This document shows, in pieces, positions 21,604 through 31,940 of a stretch of DNA of 64,000 nt (within the stretch, counting starts at the first letter, position 1; each line of letters starts with the position of its first letter). The notes under the pieces were generated by a model. That model was given only the letters and a program-made list of their open reading frames with translations, did not search any database and was not told where the DNA came from. The translations under genes and the position numbers were made by a program. The DNA lies in NCBI GenBank assembly GCA_002803225.1, contig NXFV01001251.1:124001-188000 (forward strand), read 5' to 3'. This DNA comes from Gamarada debralockiae. Taxonomy: Eukaryota > Ascomycota > Leotiomycetes > Helotiales > Hyphodiscaceae.

Positions 21604-21878
21604 GCATGAGCTGAGATTGTGCGCCTGGCATCTTTGAAAGGGGACTGGCGTTATGGATGTCAAAAGAGGCGTTGGGCCAGGATTGCTTTTGATGTGCTGG
21701 TCAAGTGGACGAATATCGTGGATGAGCTGTGGCTCTTTATGACTTAAAGAACTTGGGGTTGATTAGACGACTCGGAGATTCGGGTCACTGGGAGTCTTTT
21801 GAAGGGCCACGCTCTGTATATCTGTAAAGTCGGAAGCCGACCAAGCAAATACTTTTTCTAACCACAACTATCTACCAA

Positions 21879-22565
21879 CTACTTCGCATTCTGCATAGCA
21901 GCAGTGTCCTACACCCAGTCAGCTCGTCACTCTATCCAGCTCAATACAAACTCACCAAATAAACCTGATAGAATCCGATCTTCCAGCTTTCCCCCTCCTT
22001 TACCATATTAGCTCTCGCAGCCCATTCAACCTAGTCACATAGCATCAACATCTCTCTTTCCCAAACCTCATTTGGTCTCCAAATTGGAACATATAGCGGA
22101 ACATACTGTAGATTTCCTCTCATCTTTCAACGTATAAGCCACAGTCCCATAAAGCATAACCTCATGGCTCCCAGATCCAAAGGGGAAGATCTTGATGGGA
22201 GTATGTAACCGTGAAGCTACTGTTGCCCACGCTCCTTTTCTGATAGCAAGAATCTCTATTGCCAAAACAAACTCAGTCATCATCTCCTCTAACGGTAAAC
22301 CAAAGACATATCACACTTGTAGTCTTGCTCTCCCGTTGAGAGCAAGTTACGAAGAGAGAGGACTGGAAGAAATAACATTCATACCTTCCCTCCCAACCCC
22401 CTTCTTGGAAGCCATGATCAACGTAGCATCCCCCGTAAAATAATCCGCATATTTCTCATGCGCATCTGGCGTATCAGATGCCTTATAAAACTCCTCGAAG
22501 AAAGCTTTGATTCCGTCATCTATTTGAACACCTGCTGGGTATTCCGATTTATATGAATGTGCCAT
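21879..22565 (-). CDS. NTF2-like (SnoaL-type) small protein
   Basis: Four exons (22385-22565, 22107-22288, 21956-22030, 21879-21908, minus) encode 155 residues. The order of elements (GIKAFFEEFYKASDTPDAHEKYADYFTGDATLIMA, a middle helix-strand part, HEVMLYGTVAYTLKD and a final WKIGFYQVYLD strand) fits the cone-shaped NTF2/SnoaL fold found in many fungal proteins of unknown function. No catalytic residues can be assigned, and a role as a small-molecule enzyme or binding protein is only a family-level possibility. The last exon is just 30 nt long. Confidence 0.8.
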
Positions 22566-23020
22566 TTGCTTGAATATGAAGTAGATTTTGGGAAAATAAA
22601 GTTAAGTTAGAGCTGGGAGCTATGTTTTGGTCAGACTAGGAGTGGTGGATGAGGTTGAAGATAAAATATTTTGAGATGGTATGAGGGGCAAGGTGGGGTA
22701 AAATTTGGCGGAGAAAGCAGGAGCCGGGCGCGGCTTCCGGGCTTTGGAGAGGCGGGATTTAGGGGGGGTTCAGGGGCTCGCCAACTTGGTCCGGATTTTC
22801 AATCGCTCATTCCAAATGAACATTTTAAAATCTGGGAAACCCGGGTGCTCCTTGATTGCTCATTCATTTCAACAATTATGGCACTAGGGGAAGGGGCAAT
22901 CTCATGTGAGCAGTGAGCTGATGTGAAAGTTCGTCATTCAGTCACTCAGGTGAACTTTTCATACCCATAGCCGCATAGCCGTTTTCATTCAGGGGTATCT
23001 CTACACCGCAAAGCTCTCCT
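22566..23020. other. Intergenic region
   Basis: Promoter and leader of the NTF2-like gene and the 3' flank of the MJ1316-domain gene. Only short ORFs are present. Confidence 0.4.
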
Positions 23021-23045
23021 AATCGTTCAAATAGGATGAACGATT
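23021..23045. repeat. Perfect 9-bp inverted repeat abutting a stop codon
   Basis: AATCGTTCA (23021-23029) and TGAACGATT (23037-23045) are exact reverse complements around a 7-nt loop. The right arm touches the stop codon (23046-23048) of the MJ1316-domain gene, so the hairpin would begin its 3' UTR. The arms match the core of the intron palindrome at 7180. Confidence 0.8.
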
Positions 23046-24871
23046 CTAATTACCGCTCCTAAACACCTTATCGACTCTCGAGCTCTTGTCCCATATGATA
23101 TCTCCATCCTTCTTGAAGTATTCGATCCTATGCTCTGGGATGAATTCTTCGTCCGTCGTCTCTGTGGCCCAGTCCGCTGCTGGCTTTTCTTTGATTTTGC
23201 TAGTGTGCCTGTCCTTGTAGCCTATGATGCAATCGTCGATGTTATAGTCTCTGTCATAGCGTAGGCGGTTGAGAACATCGGATGCTGGACGTAGCTTCGC
23301 ACCCTTAACTCCCGAATCGTTGACTTTCGATGAGGGTTTGGTAGGTGTGGGCTTCTTGCTATGAGTCTCGATATCCGCTGAATCGTTCTCCTGCGTTGAA
23401 TGATTCTCCTCTGGTTTCACAACAGGCTTTGGCCAGGTCCTGGTGCACGGCTTAAGGTTGTCTTTCTCAATGACTGACTGCCGACATATCGTAAGATCGA
23501 CGAAGCATTGGTTTTTGAGTGGTGTATCCTCTTCAACTTGAATTTTCCAACGTTCAGCGACCTCTTTGGCGAGAGGAATATCGGCCTCCGGGCACTGCAT
23601 ACCCATCACAACATAGCCCTCATAGATATCGTCGCTTGGATCAGTCTTACAGCTAACTAGGCGTTGTGGCCAGATCCGAATATCGGGTTTCGTAATGCGA
23701 GCTTCGAGGCCTGGAGGAATGTCAATCGTTGAAAACAGACGAGCGATTGAATATAAATCGTTCGAAATAAGTGAACGATTCACTTACGCTCTTTGAGTTT
23801 CACAACCTTCCGGTCCACCATTGCCAACCACTCGGCCCCTTTAGCCTTGGATGAACCGGTATACATCAAAGCGACCCGTACAAAATACGCGAAATTCCAC
23901 ATCTTCTCATGGAACGGTTCGTTCTCGGCTTCGAACAAAAGCCTCTCCCAGTCCTCCTCCGTAGACAGATTTCTTAGCACATCAGGGACGATATCAATCT
24001 CTCTGAAGAAGTGAGCGATTATATTGGTGAAGCCTGAGATATCCGGATCCGGTCCGCAGATCCGGACGAAATCCTGCGAGTTGAATTTGGTGTTGAAAAG
24101 ACCTCGGGTGATGCCCTGAGAGCGGAGGTTAGTAATCGTTCACTTCGTTTGAAGGGCTCAACTTACCCAACGTCGGACATAATAATATGCCCTTCGGCGG
24201 TCCTTGTCGAGATATACCGAGTCTCTTATTAAATCATTCACAACGTCTTGAACGTTCTGACTGCAATTGTTTCGATCATCCAAGAACGACGCTGGTGCGC
24301 TGAGCACACTCGGGTGTCTGAATCGTGAATCGTTAGCATGGAATCAGCGATTGAAAATGCTTGAATCCTACCTTCGGACCAAAACCTCGCATTGGACATA
24401 CTTGAGCTCGAACTCATGTGACCCAACGGTGAGCAAGAAACGCGGTATAAAGCTCTGAACCTCATGAACGACGATTGCATCACCAGCTTGTTGAGCCCTT
24501 GTGACAGCTTCCCAAAACAACTCAACAAACAGCTTAGCTCCCATGGTTCCGAAAGCGATGCACTCCAACGACTCGTTGGTTGCTGTCAGTTGGAGTTTGT
24601 GGTTTCCTGCAGGCAAAACATTGATGAAGGGAAGGGATCCTTCTCGGACAGCTTTCGAGTTTCTGAGATCGGGATCTGGGTCTGTTCCATGCTCTTCTGG
24701 GAACTTCTCGGCCATCCAACTTGGTCGTATCAATTGCTCAAGTTTGTGGAACGATTGAGTTGCGTCCTCCCACCACCCTTCTGTTGGCATATCCTTCAAA
24801 TGCGCGTTTAGGGTTGAACGATTGATTTCGACAATATCCGCATTGGATAAGTTTTCCGAGTTGTCCGCCAT
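23046..24871 (-). CDS. Protein with C-terminal MJ1316 RNA cyclic-group end recognition domain
   Basis: Four exons (24372-24871, 24167-24317, 23788-24115, 23046-23710, minus) encode 547 residues. The last 80 or so match the MJ1316 (formerly DUF504) domain: DVLNRLRYD, an IIGYKDRH strand, and the signature PEHRIEYFKKDGDIIWD followed by RVDKVF. This domain is thought to recognise RNA ends with cyclic phosphates or related groups and occurs with RNA-repair enzymes. The first 330 or so residues match nothing I know; they hold Trp/Phe-rich helical segments. A linker around residues 400-460 is Lys/Ser/Pro-rich. All three introns carry variants of an ACGATT motif. An in-frame TTG lies upstream; the first ATG (24871) was chosen. 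Function beyond likely RNA binding is unknown. Confidence 0.82.
23756..23780. repeat. Inverted repeat inside intron 3 of the MJ1316-domain gene
   Basis: AATCGTTC (23756-23763) and GAACGATT (23773-23780) are reverse complements around a 9-nt loop. A weaker flanking pair, CAATCGTT near 23723 and GCGATTG near 23743, lies in the same intron. Confidence 0.75.
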
Positions 24872-25372
24872 TTGTGATTTTAAATGGTTCAATTGTTTTC
24901 AAGGGATGAGATCTGGGGGTTTTGGGATGAACGAGGAAGGAAGAAGTCGCGACTGGCGAAGCCAACCTTTCAAAAACTTTGGAACTTTGAAAATTGCGGG
25001 ATAGTACTGGAAAAGCTTTGGATCAAATATGAAAAGAACAATCAATTGTATTACTACGTTGAGTCATTCACCGGTTTTAAAAGCAAAATCTGCCCATCTT
25101 GTAAAGAAACGAAGCGTTTGAAGGAAAGGATCCGTACAATGACTCAACGATCGTGGCTCAGTGCATTGCAGCGACTGACCTCGAAAAAGAATTATTACGA
25201 TGCGATGTTACTACTGGAGCTCACAACACAGCACAGAAATCATGTGTCAGATAGAGGGCTGTTTTATCTCAAATTCAAGGGGGATTGGCAATGGGAGGTA
25301 AAAACCTGGAGGAAAGGGAATGTCTTGTCCAGCGGTAAAAGCAGTGGAAATGCTTGGGTGGCGGAGCAAACA
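24872..25372. other. Leader and promoter of the MJ1316-domain gene
   Basis: A 173-codon plus-strand ORF (24884-25405) crosses this stretch but starts 13 nt from the divergent gene's ATG and has no recognisable domain, so it was not called. Confidence 0.4.
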
Positions 25373-26202
25373 GCCAAGAGACCGGCCAAGATCTGGGCAG
25401 GCTGAGCGTCACCTCGTTAGAGAAAGCTCGACAGTCCGAGTCGGTAATTCAGCTCGGGGAAGATAAAAGTATCATGAAAGTAAACGTCCGGGAATCCTGT
25501 TTATCATCAGAGACGCTTCTCTCACGATCTCTTGCGATGTGGGTGAGACACCGAGGTGGCGTAACCTAAGGAGCTGTTAGCGAAAGTATATTTTACAGTA
25601 CCCGCTCCAACTTGCTCACCACTTCTCCAGGCTACTCCACGCTCTAGAAACTGTCTAAAAGTTTCTTGCGAAGGCCACGACAGCTGGAAACACTCTCGAT
25701 CGAACAGGAAGTTACGATCTCAGCCAAGTTCTCCGTTCTTGGCCGTTCGGAGCGCGTTTCTTGGATGCTAAGACTTTTTTCCGCATTAAAAAGAGACTGC
25801 CAAGACTGCTAATTGGTTCAAGTCGAGGCTGTGTTTCGATGGCTAGTGATATGCTGACATTTCTAATCAATCCGAGTACGCTCTTTTGCCTCAATTTCAA
25901 GTCCATTACCACAAAGGTGTCAGGCATCAAGGGTGGATTTATCATCTTTGCTCACAAAGAATCAGGCGTCGCCACGGAGCACAACCCCTTTGTAGACATC
26001 ATAGGTAGTGCTGCTCATAGTAACGGCTTGAAGAAGCGTCATAATTGCTCAGATAGGTGTAAAAGAACATAAGTAACCATACTGATCTCTCCTAAAGACA
26101 ATACTCCTCTGAAATATTGGAAGGCGCAATCTATCAACTCCTGCTCAGTTGATTTCCGTTCCGAAAATGCCAAGCCTTTAGCGTCTTGGCATTTGTCTTG
26201 GC
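25373..26202 (+). promoter_or_regulatory. Cluster of eight PacC-type GCCAAG sites upstream of pacC
   Basis: GCCAAG or its complement CTTGGC occurs at 25373, 25385, 25723, 25738(-), 25799, 26169, 26185(-) and 26197(-). About one such hexamer is expected by chance per 2 kb on both strands. The PacC consensus in Aspergillus is GCCARG, so the cluster suggests direct autoregulation by pH. The three sites at 26169-26202 lie 266-299 nt before the start codon. Confidence 0.65.
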
Positions 26203-26467
26203 AAACTGTTAGTCCTCCCAAGTCCGCCGGTCATTGGGGATACAAGTACTGGAGAGTCTCGCTCCTTCTGATTGAGGATCTGATCTTTGTTTTCAATCAA
26301 ATCTTCAACCTTCTATCATCGCGAGAAGGATTCATTCTTTTCAGAAAGTATTCAAGAGGTTAAGAGAGTTCACAAATCTCTTGATCGCCCACCCAACACC
26401 CACGCTACGGCCAGCCTAATTAAACGACGATCGTTCATTGGCCACCACCCCTCTTACACCGCCCGCA

Positions 26468-28330
26468 ATGTCTGCTCAAGAGCAGCAACATCAGGAAACT
26501 GCCGCTGCAACTGCTGGTGAAGTCTCTCGTCCAGCAATCACAGCGGACGACAACCTTTCATGCCAATGGGACAAGTGCAGCGAGAGATGCGCGTCTGCAG
26601 AGGCTCTCTTTGTACGTAACTCTACCTCTAACGTGCGAAGAAACGAACGGGGCTAAACTTTCTTTCAAGGACCACATCTGCGAGAAGCATGTCGGACGAA
26701 AGAGTACCAACAACTTGAACCTCACCTGTGGCTGGAACTCTTGCCGTACCACTACTGTCAAGCGTGACCATATCACTTCTCACATTCGCGTCCACGTCCC
26801 TCTCAAGCCACACAAATGTGACTTCTGCGGAAAGGCCTTCAAGCGTCCTCAGGACTTGAAGAAGCACGTCAAGACCCACGCCGACGACTCGGTTCTCCTT
26901 CGATCCCCAGAGCAGCATGGGGGTCAGAACTCTGGCTATGGACCAGGAAGAAAGGGTATGTGAAACAACATTACAGGTTGTCCCCTACACATACCCACAT
27001 CTGACGGAGGTTTGCAGTGATAGCTGACCTGCAAAATCTTGCAGCTACCGCCAATGGCTACTATGATCATTCCGCGCAGATGCACCCTAGCTCTGCCTCC
27101 CAATATGGCGCTCCCCACCACACACATAATGGCTACTATACCCCTCAACAACCCTCTTCCTACGGCCCAGTCTACTATCCCGTCAGCCACGGAGGTGATC
27201 TCGGCCAACCCGCCGCCTACGATAACAGAAAGCGTGGCTTCGAGGCCTTGAACGACTTCTTCGGTGATGCTAAGCGTCGTCAAATTGACCCAAGCTCTTA
27301 TGCTCAAGTTGGCCAGCGATTGATGCAATTGCAAGGCATTCCAATCCACGGAGGCGGACTTTCCGACTACGTCTCTGCAGGACCTACAATGATCTCTGTC
27401 GAAGGTCACGGAGGACATGGAGGTCACGGGGGCCCCATGCCACAACATCAATATGCTCTCCCGCCAATGCCTAACTTGAGAACAAAAAATGATCTCATGA
27501 ACATTGATCAATTCTTGGAGCAGATGCAGTCAACTGTTTACGAGAGCTCAAACGCTGCTGCTGCCGCTGGAGTCCAACAGCCAGGTGCTCATTACACTCA
27601 CCAAGCTGTTAACTTCCGTCAAAGCCACTCTCCACCACAAACTGCTCTCCACGGCTTGGGCCACATAAATTCTCACGTCTCCTCGGCTCATGTCACCGCT
27701 CCCATGATGGCCACCCACTCCACTCAATCAAACTCTTCGAGCACCCCAGCTTTGACCCCACCTTCCAGCTCCGTCTCCTACACATCTGGTCACTCTCCAG
27801 CATCCTCGCATGGCATGTCTCCAACATCAAGACACAGCTCTGCTGTCGCAGCTGCCTACCCAAGCTTACCAGCCGTAACCCTCGGATACTCTCCACACTC
27901 TACAACTGCTCCTACCTCTACCCTCGGCACGAACTTCGACAGCGATCCGCGGCGTCGTTACTCGGGCGGTATGCTTCAACGAAGTGCACTCTCCGAGATG
28001 GACATCTCCGACGACTCACACACCCCATCGCCCACCATCGTCAAGACCGAGGTACCCAACAATATTGACCCAACTCTTTCTAGCGTCAAGTCACCCGGTG
28101 AGCGATCCGACAGCGGCGACAGTGCCCGTGACCGTGCCGAGGAGGCTTGGATCGAGAACATCCGTGTCATCGAGGCTCTCCGAAAGTTCATCAGCGATCG
28201 TCTTGAGCGCAAGGAGTATGTTGATGATGGCGATGATGTTTCGATGTCTGGAACTGAGCGCAAGGGGGAGAGACAGGCCGAGCAGAGTCCAGAGAGCTTG
28301 TACCCTACTCTCAGAGCTGCCGACGATTAG
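26468..28330 (+). CDS. pacC: pH-response transcription factor PacC/Rim101
   Basis: Three exons (26468-26611, 26670-26955, 27018-28330) encode 580 residues. Three Cys2His2 fingers lie within about residues 30-125: the first starts [10 protein letters not shown] and is split by intron 1, the second contains CGWNSC and HITSHIRVH, and the third is [39 protein letters not shown] follows, as in PacC. Two YPxL-type PalA docking motifs, YPSL (424) and YPTL (572), suit processing by the Pal/ESCRT pathway. At alkaline pH the protein is cleaved to a shorter form that activates alkaline genes and represses acid genes. The middle is His/Gly/Ser-rich. GCCAAG sites upstream suggest autoregulation. Confidence 0.95.
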
Positions 28331-28988
28331 TTGCTTCATGACTGTTTATGATGAATGGATATATGGATGTCGTTTTATGATATCACTGGTACGATAGTTA
28401 TAGCTTTGCTTTAAGCCTTGATGGCTATGGCGATCTTGCTCTCTGTGTATTTGTTAGGATTAAAAGAGCTGCGACTCATGAATGAATTCAAAATATGATG
28501 CTTCTACAAAACCTCCCCACCTCGAACTTTTTGATATGACGTGGCCCTCCTTGAAATTTAGCAGCAATAATGACAGCCTTTGAGGGTCAGTAGAGACGGA
28601 AGAGCTCTTCGTACAAAGAACACGACCATCTCTAGAAAGCTTCGAGGCCAACGGTTCGGTGTTTGTCAGGACTGCCTTGTCACGTGCGAGGTTTTGTTCT
28701 TCGTACCGAGACCCGAATTTTATCGGTCTTCAACGACTGTTTTCCACCTCCCGCCTTCTTCCCACTCAACTTTTACCAAGCCCGTTGATCAGGCCATTGG
28801 GCCACCAGTAGAGTCTGCATTAAAGCCTGAGACATATTTGTCTCCTCCCAGAGCCACACTCAACGACGGAAGCTGTCTGGTCAAGTCACGGCCAGGTGAC
28901 CGTCAAAGTGAGCAGCGTTTCGAATTCTGCCATTCACCACAAGGACCTTTTCTTGGTCCCTGGCGCCTTGGAGGGGTTTATCTATGTT
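28331..28988. other. Intergenic region pacC to the rRNA methyltransferase gene
   Basis: pacC 3' UTR and the next gene's promoter. A plus-strand open frame (28896 on) runs into the methyltransferase in frame, but the ATG at 28989 matches the family start better. Confidence 0.4.
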
Positions 28989-30958
28989 ATGTCACTTTAC
29001 TACGAAGCAGCTGACATCCTGACAGCACCAACTAGTGCTGGTGGCAGCTTGAAGTCGCGCATCTTCAGCAAGAAGGATTTGAAGTCCCAGCCAGCGCAGA
29101 TCTACGCATTGGCTATTGAGACGTGTAAATGGAGTCCCGTATTAAAGGAGATCATTGAATTTGCAGACATTCTGCGTCTTGAGCGGAAGGTCAGCCCCTT
29201 ATACATGCGTCAATGTACGAAGATTATGCTAATTTGCTACGTCAGCTTACGCCCATCTTGTCACTACTTCTTGTCCACGACCTGCTGTTAGCAAAACGCG
29301 GAATTGCTCTTCCAGCAACCCATGGCCTCAGGACTGCTGTGGAACGTCACAAAGGAAGGCTGCAAGCAGAGTTGACGAAAGCAAGAATTCGGAGAAAGCT
29401 TAGCACTATTGAGGCTTTGAAGGCTCATATTGAGACTGGACAGGAGAATACTACGGATAATTCGGAGGCTCCACACCCACGGTGGGTTCGAATCAATACT
29501 CTGAAAACTTCGCTGGAGGATCAACTCGATACAACTTTTGCTGGATACGAACGAGCCACCAACGTGGATGCTGTCAGGCAACGTGGTTCGACTCGTCTCT
29601 ACCTCGATGGGAACATCCCCAATCTGATTGCCATCTCGCCGAGTATTGATCTCTCTAAGAGCGATGCCTACAAATCCGGAGCTATCATATTCCAGGATAA
29701 GGCCTCGTGTTTCCCAGCCTACCTCCTTGATCCTCTGACCGAAGATGGAGATATTATCGATACCTGTTCCGCACCGGGAAACAAAACTACACATATCGCC
29801 GCCATCCTTCTCAGCCATAGTTCAGAGCCCGATGAGTGTACACAGACGATCCACGCATTTGAGAAGAACCCCGGTCGTGCAGAGACTCTTGAGAAGATGG
29901 TCAATTTAGCAGGCTCGCATGTTTGGACGAAGCTTCATCCAGGGCAAGACTTTCTGAAGACAAACCCGTCTGATCCAGCGTACAAGAACGTTGGGGCTCT
30001 TCTCCTGGATCCTAGTTGTTCTGGAAGTGGCATTATTGGAAGGGATGAGATGCCCGAGCTGCATCTTCCTGCTCTTAAACAAGGTGCAAATGACATACCC
30101 AAAGACTCGAAGAAGAGCATCAAAAGTACCGATGCGAATAAGGATTCACGGAAACGGAAACGAGAGGAAGCAGACGATCTCAAAGTCATGGTCGATGATG
30201 ATGGTGTTGTGACAGCTATGAACACGGAAGCTGAGCTCAGGGCTCGACTCACAGCTCTCTCTTCATTTCAACTTGAGCTTTTGCTCCATGCATTCAAATT
30301 TCCTGCAGCAAAGAAGATCACTTACTCGACATGCTCTCAACACGCTGATGAGAACGAGTTTGTGGTCAAGAAGGCTCTTGAATCAGCAGTTGCAAAGGAG
30401 AGAGGTTGGAGAATCCTTAACCGCGACGACCAAATCAGGGGAATGAAGGAATGGCCAGTTCGCGGTTCCTTGGACGCTTGTGATGAGGATCATGTGCTTG
30501 CCCAGTCGTGCGTACGAGCCAATAAGGGTGATGAGCATGGAACGATGGGGTTCTTCCTGGCGGGTTTCGTTCGAGATCAAGCACCGACGGTGGATTTAGA
30601 TGCGGAGTTCCTCCGTGATGAGCGAGGTCATCTGGTGCGTGATCTGTTGGGAATGCCTATAAGGGTTCAGCCAGGAGAACCATTTGAACATGTGGAGACA
30701 GAATCCATAGTTGGAGAGGAGGCCGAGGAGGACGCCTCTGTAGAAGATGAGGAGTGGGAGGGTTTTGGAGACGATGAATCCGTCAAAGAGATCGAGAGAG
30801 GCAAAGCCGAATCAGGGACTTTTACCGAGTCAGCGGTGCATGCCCAGAGAAAGCCAAAAGCGCCTTCACCAAACAAGCACTCTTACAACGCGGCTAAGAA
30901 ACGACCGGACTTGATTGCGAAGGACAAAAAACGGCGAAAGGGCAAAAAGAGTAGCTAG
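28989..30958 (+). CDS. RCM1: NSUN5/Rcm1-type 25S rRNA m5C methyltransferase
   Basis: Two exons (28989-29189, 29246-30958) encode 637 residues. MSLYYEAADIL starts the N-terminal helical domain typical of NSUN5. The Rossmann methyltransferase core has DTCSAPGNKTTH for S-adenosylmethionine binding, DPSCSGSG (motif IV, Cys325) and YSTCSQHADENE (motif VI, Cys430); in this family the motif VI Cys attacks C6 of the target cytosine and the motif IV Cys helps release. Yeast Rcm1 modifies C2278 of 25S rRNA in the nucleolus. A charged insert (SKKSIKSTDANKDSRKRKRE) splits the domain, and the C-terminus is acidic and then Lys-rich, suiting nucleolar targeting. The family is near certain; site specificity is inferred. 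Confidence 0.93.
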
Positions 30959-31940
30959 ACATGAAGTTGGAGCTTTTACGTGTGAGTATCGATTGACATT
31001 CTCGCCACTCTTGTTACGTTCGTCCCATTGTCCACCCAGCGCCGGTTCTACTTGCGCAGCAGCATTCAATATCTGTGCCATTTCACCGGTTTCCTGGAAG
31101 TCTCCAACGACCGGATTCATTCCTCTTAACTCCTTTATTCGCCCAACTCCATCTCTTCAGAGCTCCTCCGGTCAGATGGGCGGGTCTGCCATCATAAGGA
31201 AATCCTGCCATGTGCCGCTGTTCTGGCGCTGCATCTGTGTTTTCATTCACCGTTTCGTCGTCCGATGTGCTGAGCTCAGAGTAGCCCGCGGAGCATGTGA
31301 GATACTCTTGTTATGACTCTCACAAACCGTATTCCTCGTCAGCGGCTTTTCACCTCCTCTTCTCCCACCTCCCTATTTCCTCGTCAGGAAATTATGTATC
31401 ACTTCTCCTTCAAACACGAAATATGAACGGTAGAGCCGTTCGGAAATAGCGGACGTTTTCACCTTCGATGCAGAAGTTACTTGGCTGCATTATTAATGCC
31501 CTCGCTAAGATCGGAATGACGGCACATGTATATGAGGCTCTAGGCCCGAAAGAATGCCACAACACCTGCTAGCCCGATGATTTTCGGTCTGAGTTGCCTC
31601 CGAAACAGACTGATAGGAGTGTCCTGGAATTGTGAGGAGGGATTATGCAAATTGTGCGTTGCATAAGGGTTATGCGGCTCGGTACGTCAACGCATTTTTG
31701 CTCGCCGATAGCGAGGTGGTCGGTGCAGGGAAATCATTGCTTTGTCCTAGAGATGTTATGAAAATCTTACAGGGTGGGATTTACTATTCTGAAATTCTAA
31801 AGTCCGAGTTGTCGGAGTTCTCCATCTCCGTTATACACGATTTTTGCATACTTAGAGAGTTCTGCTCTGTGTGTTGTGGTCCAGCTTTGCTGCAAAAGTT
31901 CAAAGTGTCGCCGAATCTCCTTGACATCACTGCCCCTTCA
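30959..31940. other. Intergenic region
   Basis: 3' UTR of the methyltransferase gene and upstream region of the MFS gene. Only short ORFs. A plus-strand frame open from 31632 runs in frame into the transporter; it is treated as leader. Confidence 0.4.

Noticed and set aside
24884..25405. 173-codon plus-strand ORF with a true ATG
   Set aside because: Starts 13 nt from the divergent MJ1316-gene ATG, leaving no promoter, and overlaps the pacC upstream region. No recognisable domain.
29487..29500. GGTTCGAATC resembling a tRNA B box
   Set aside because: It is inside the catalytic-domain coding sequence of the methyltransferase and has no A box or acceptor stem around it. No tRNA was found anywhere in the window.
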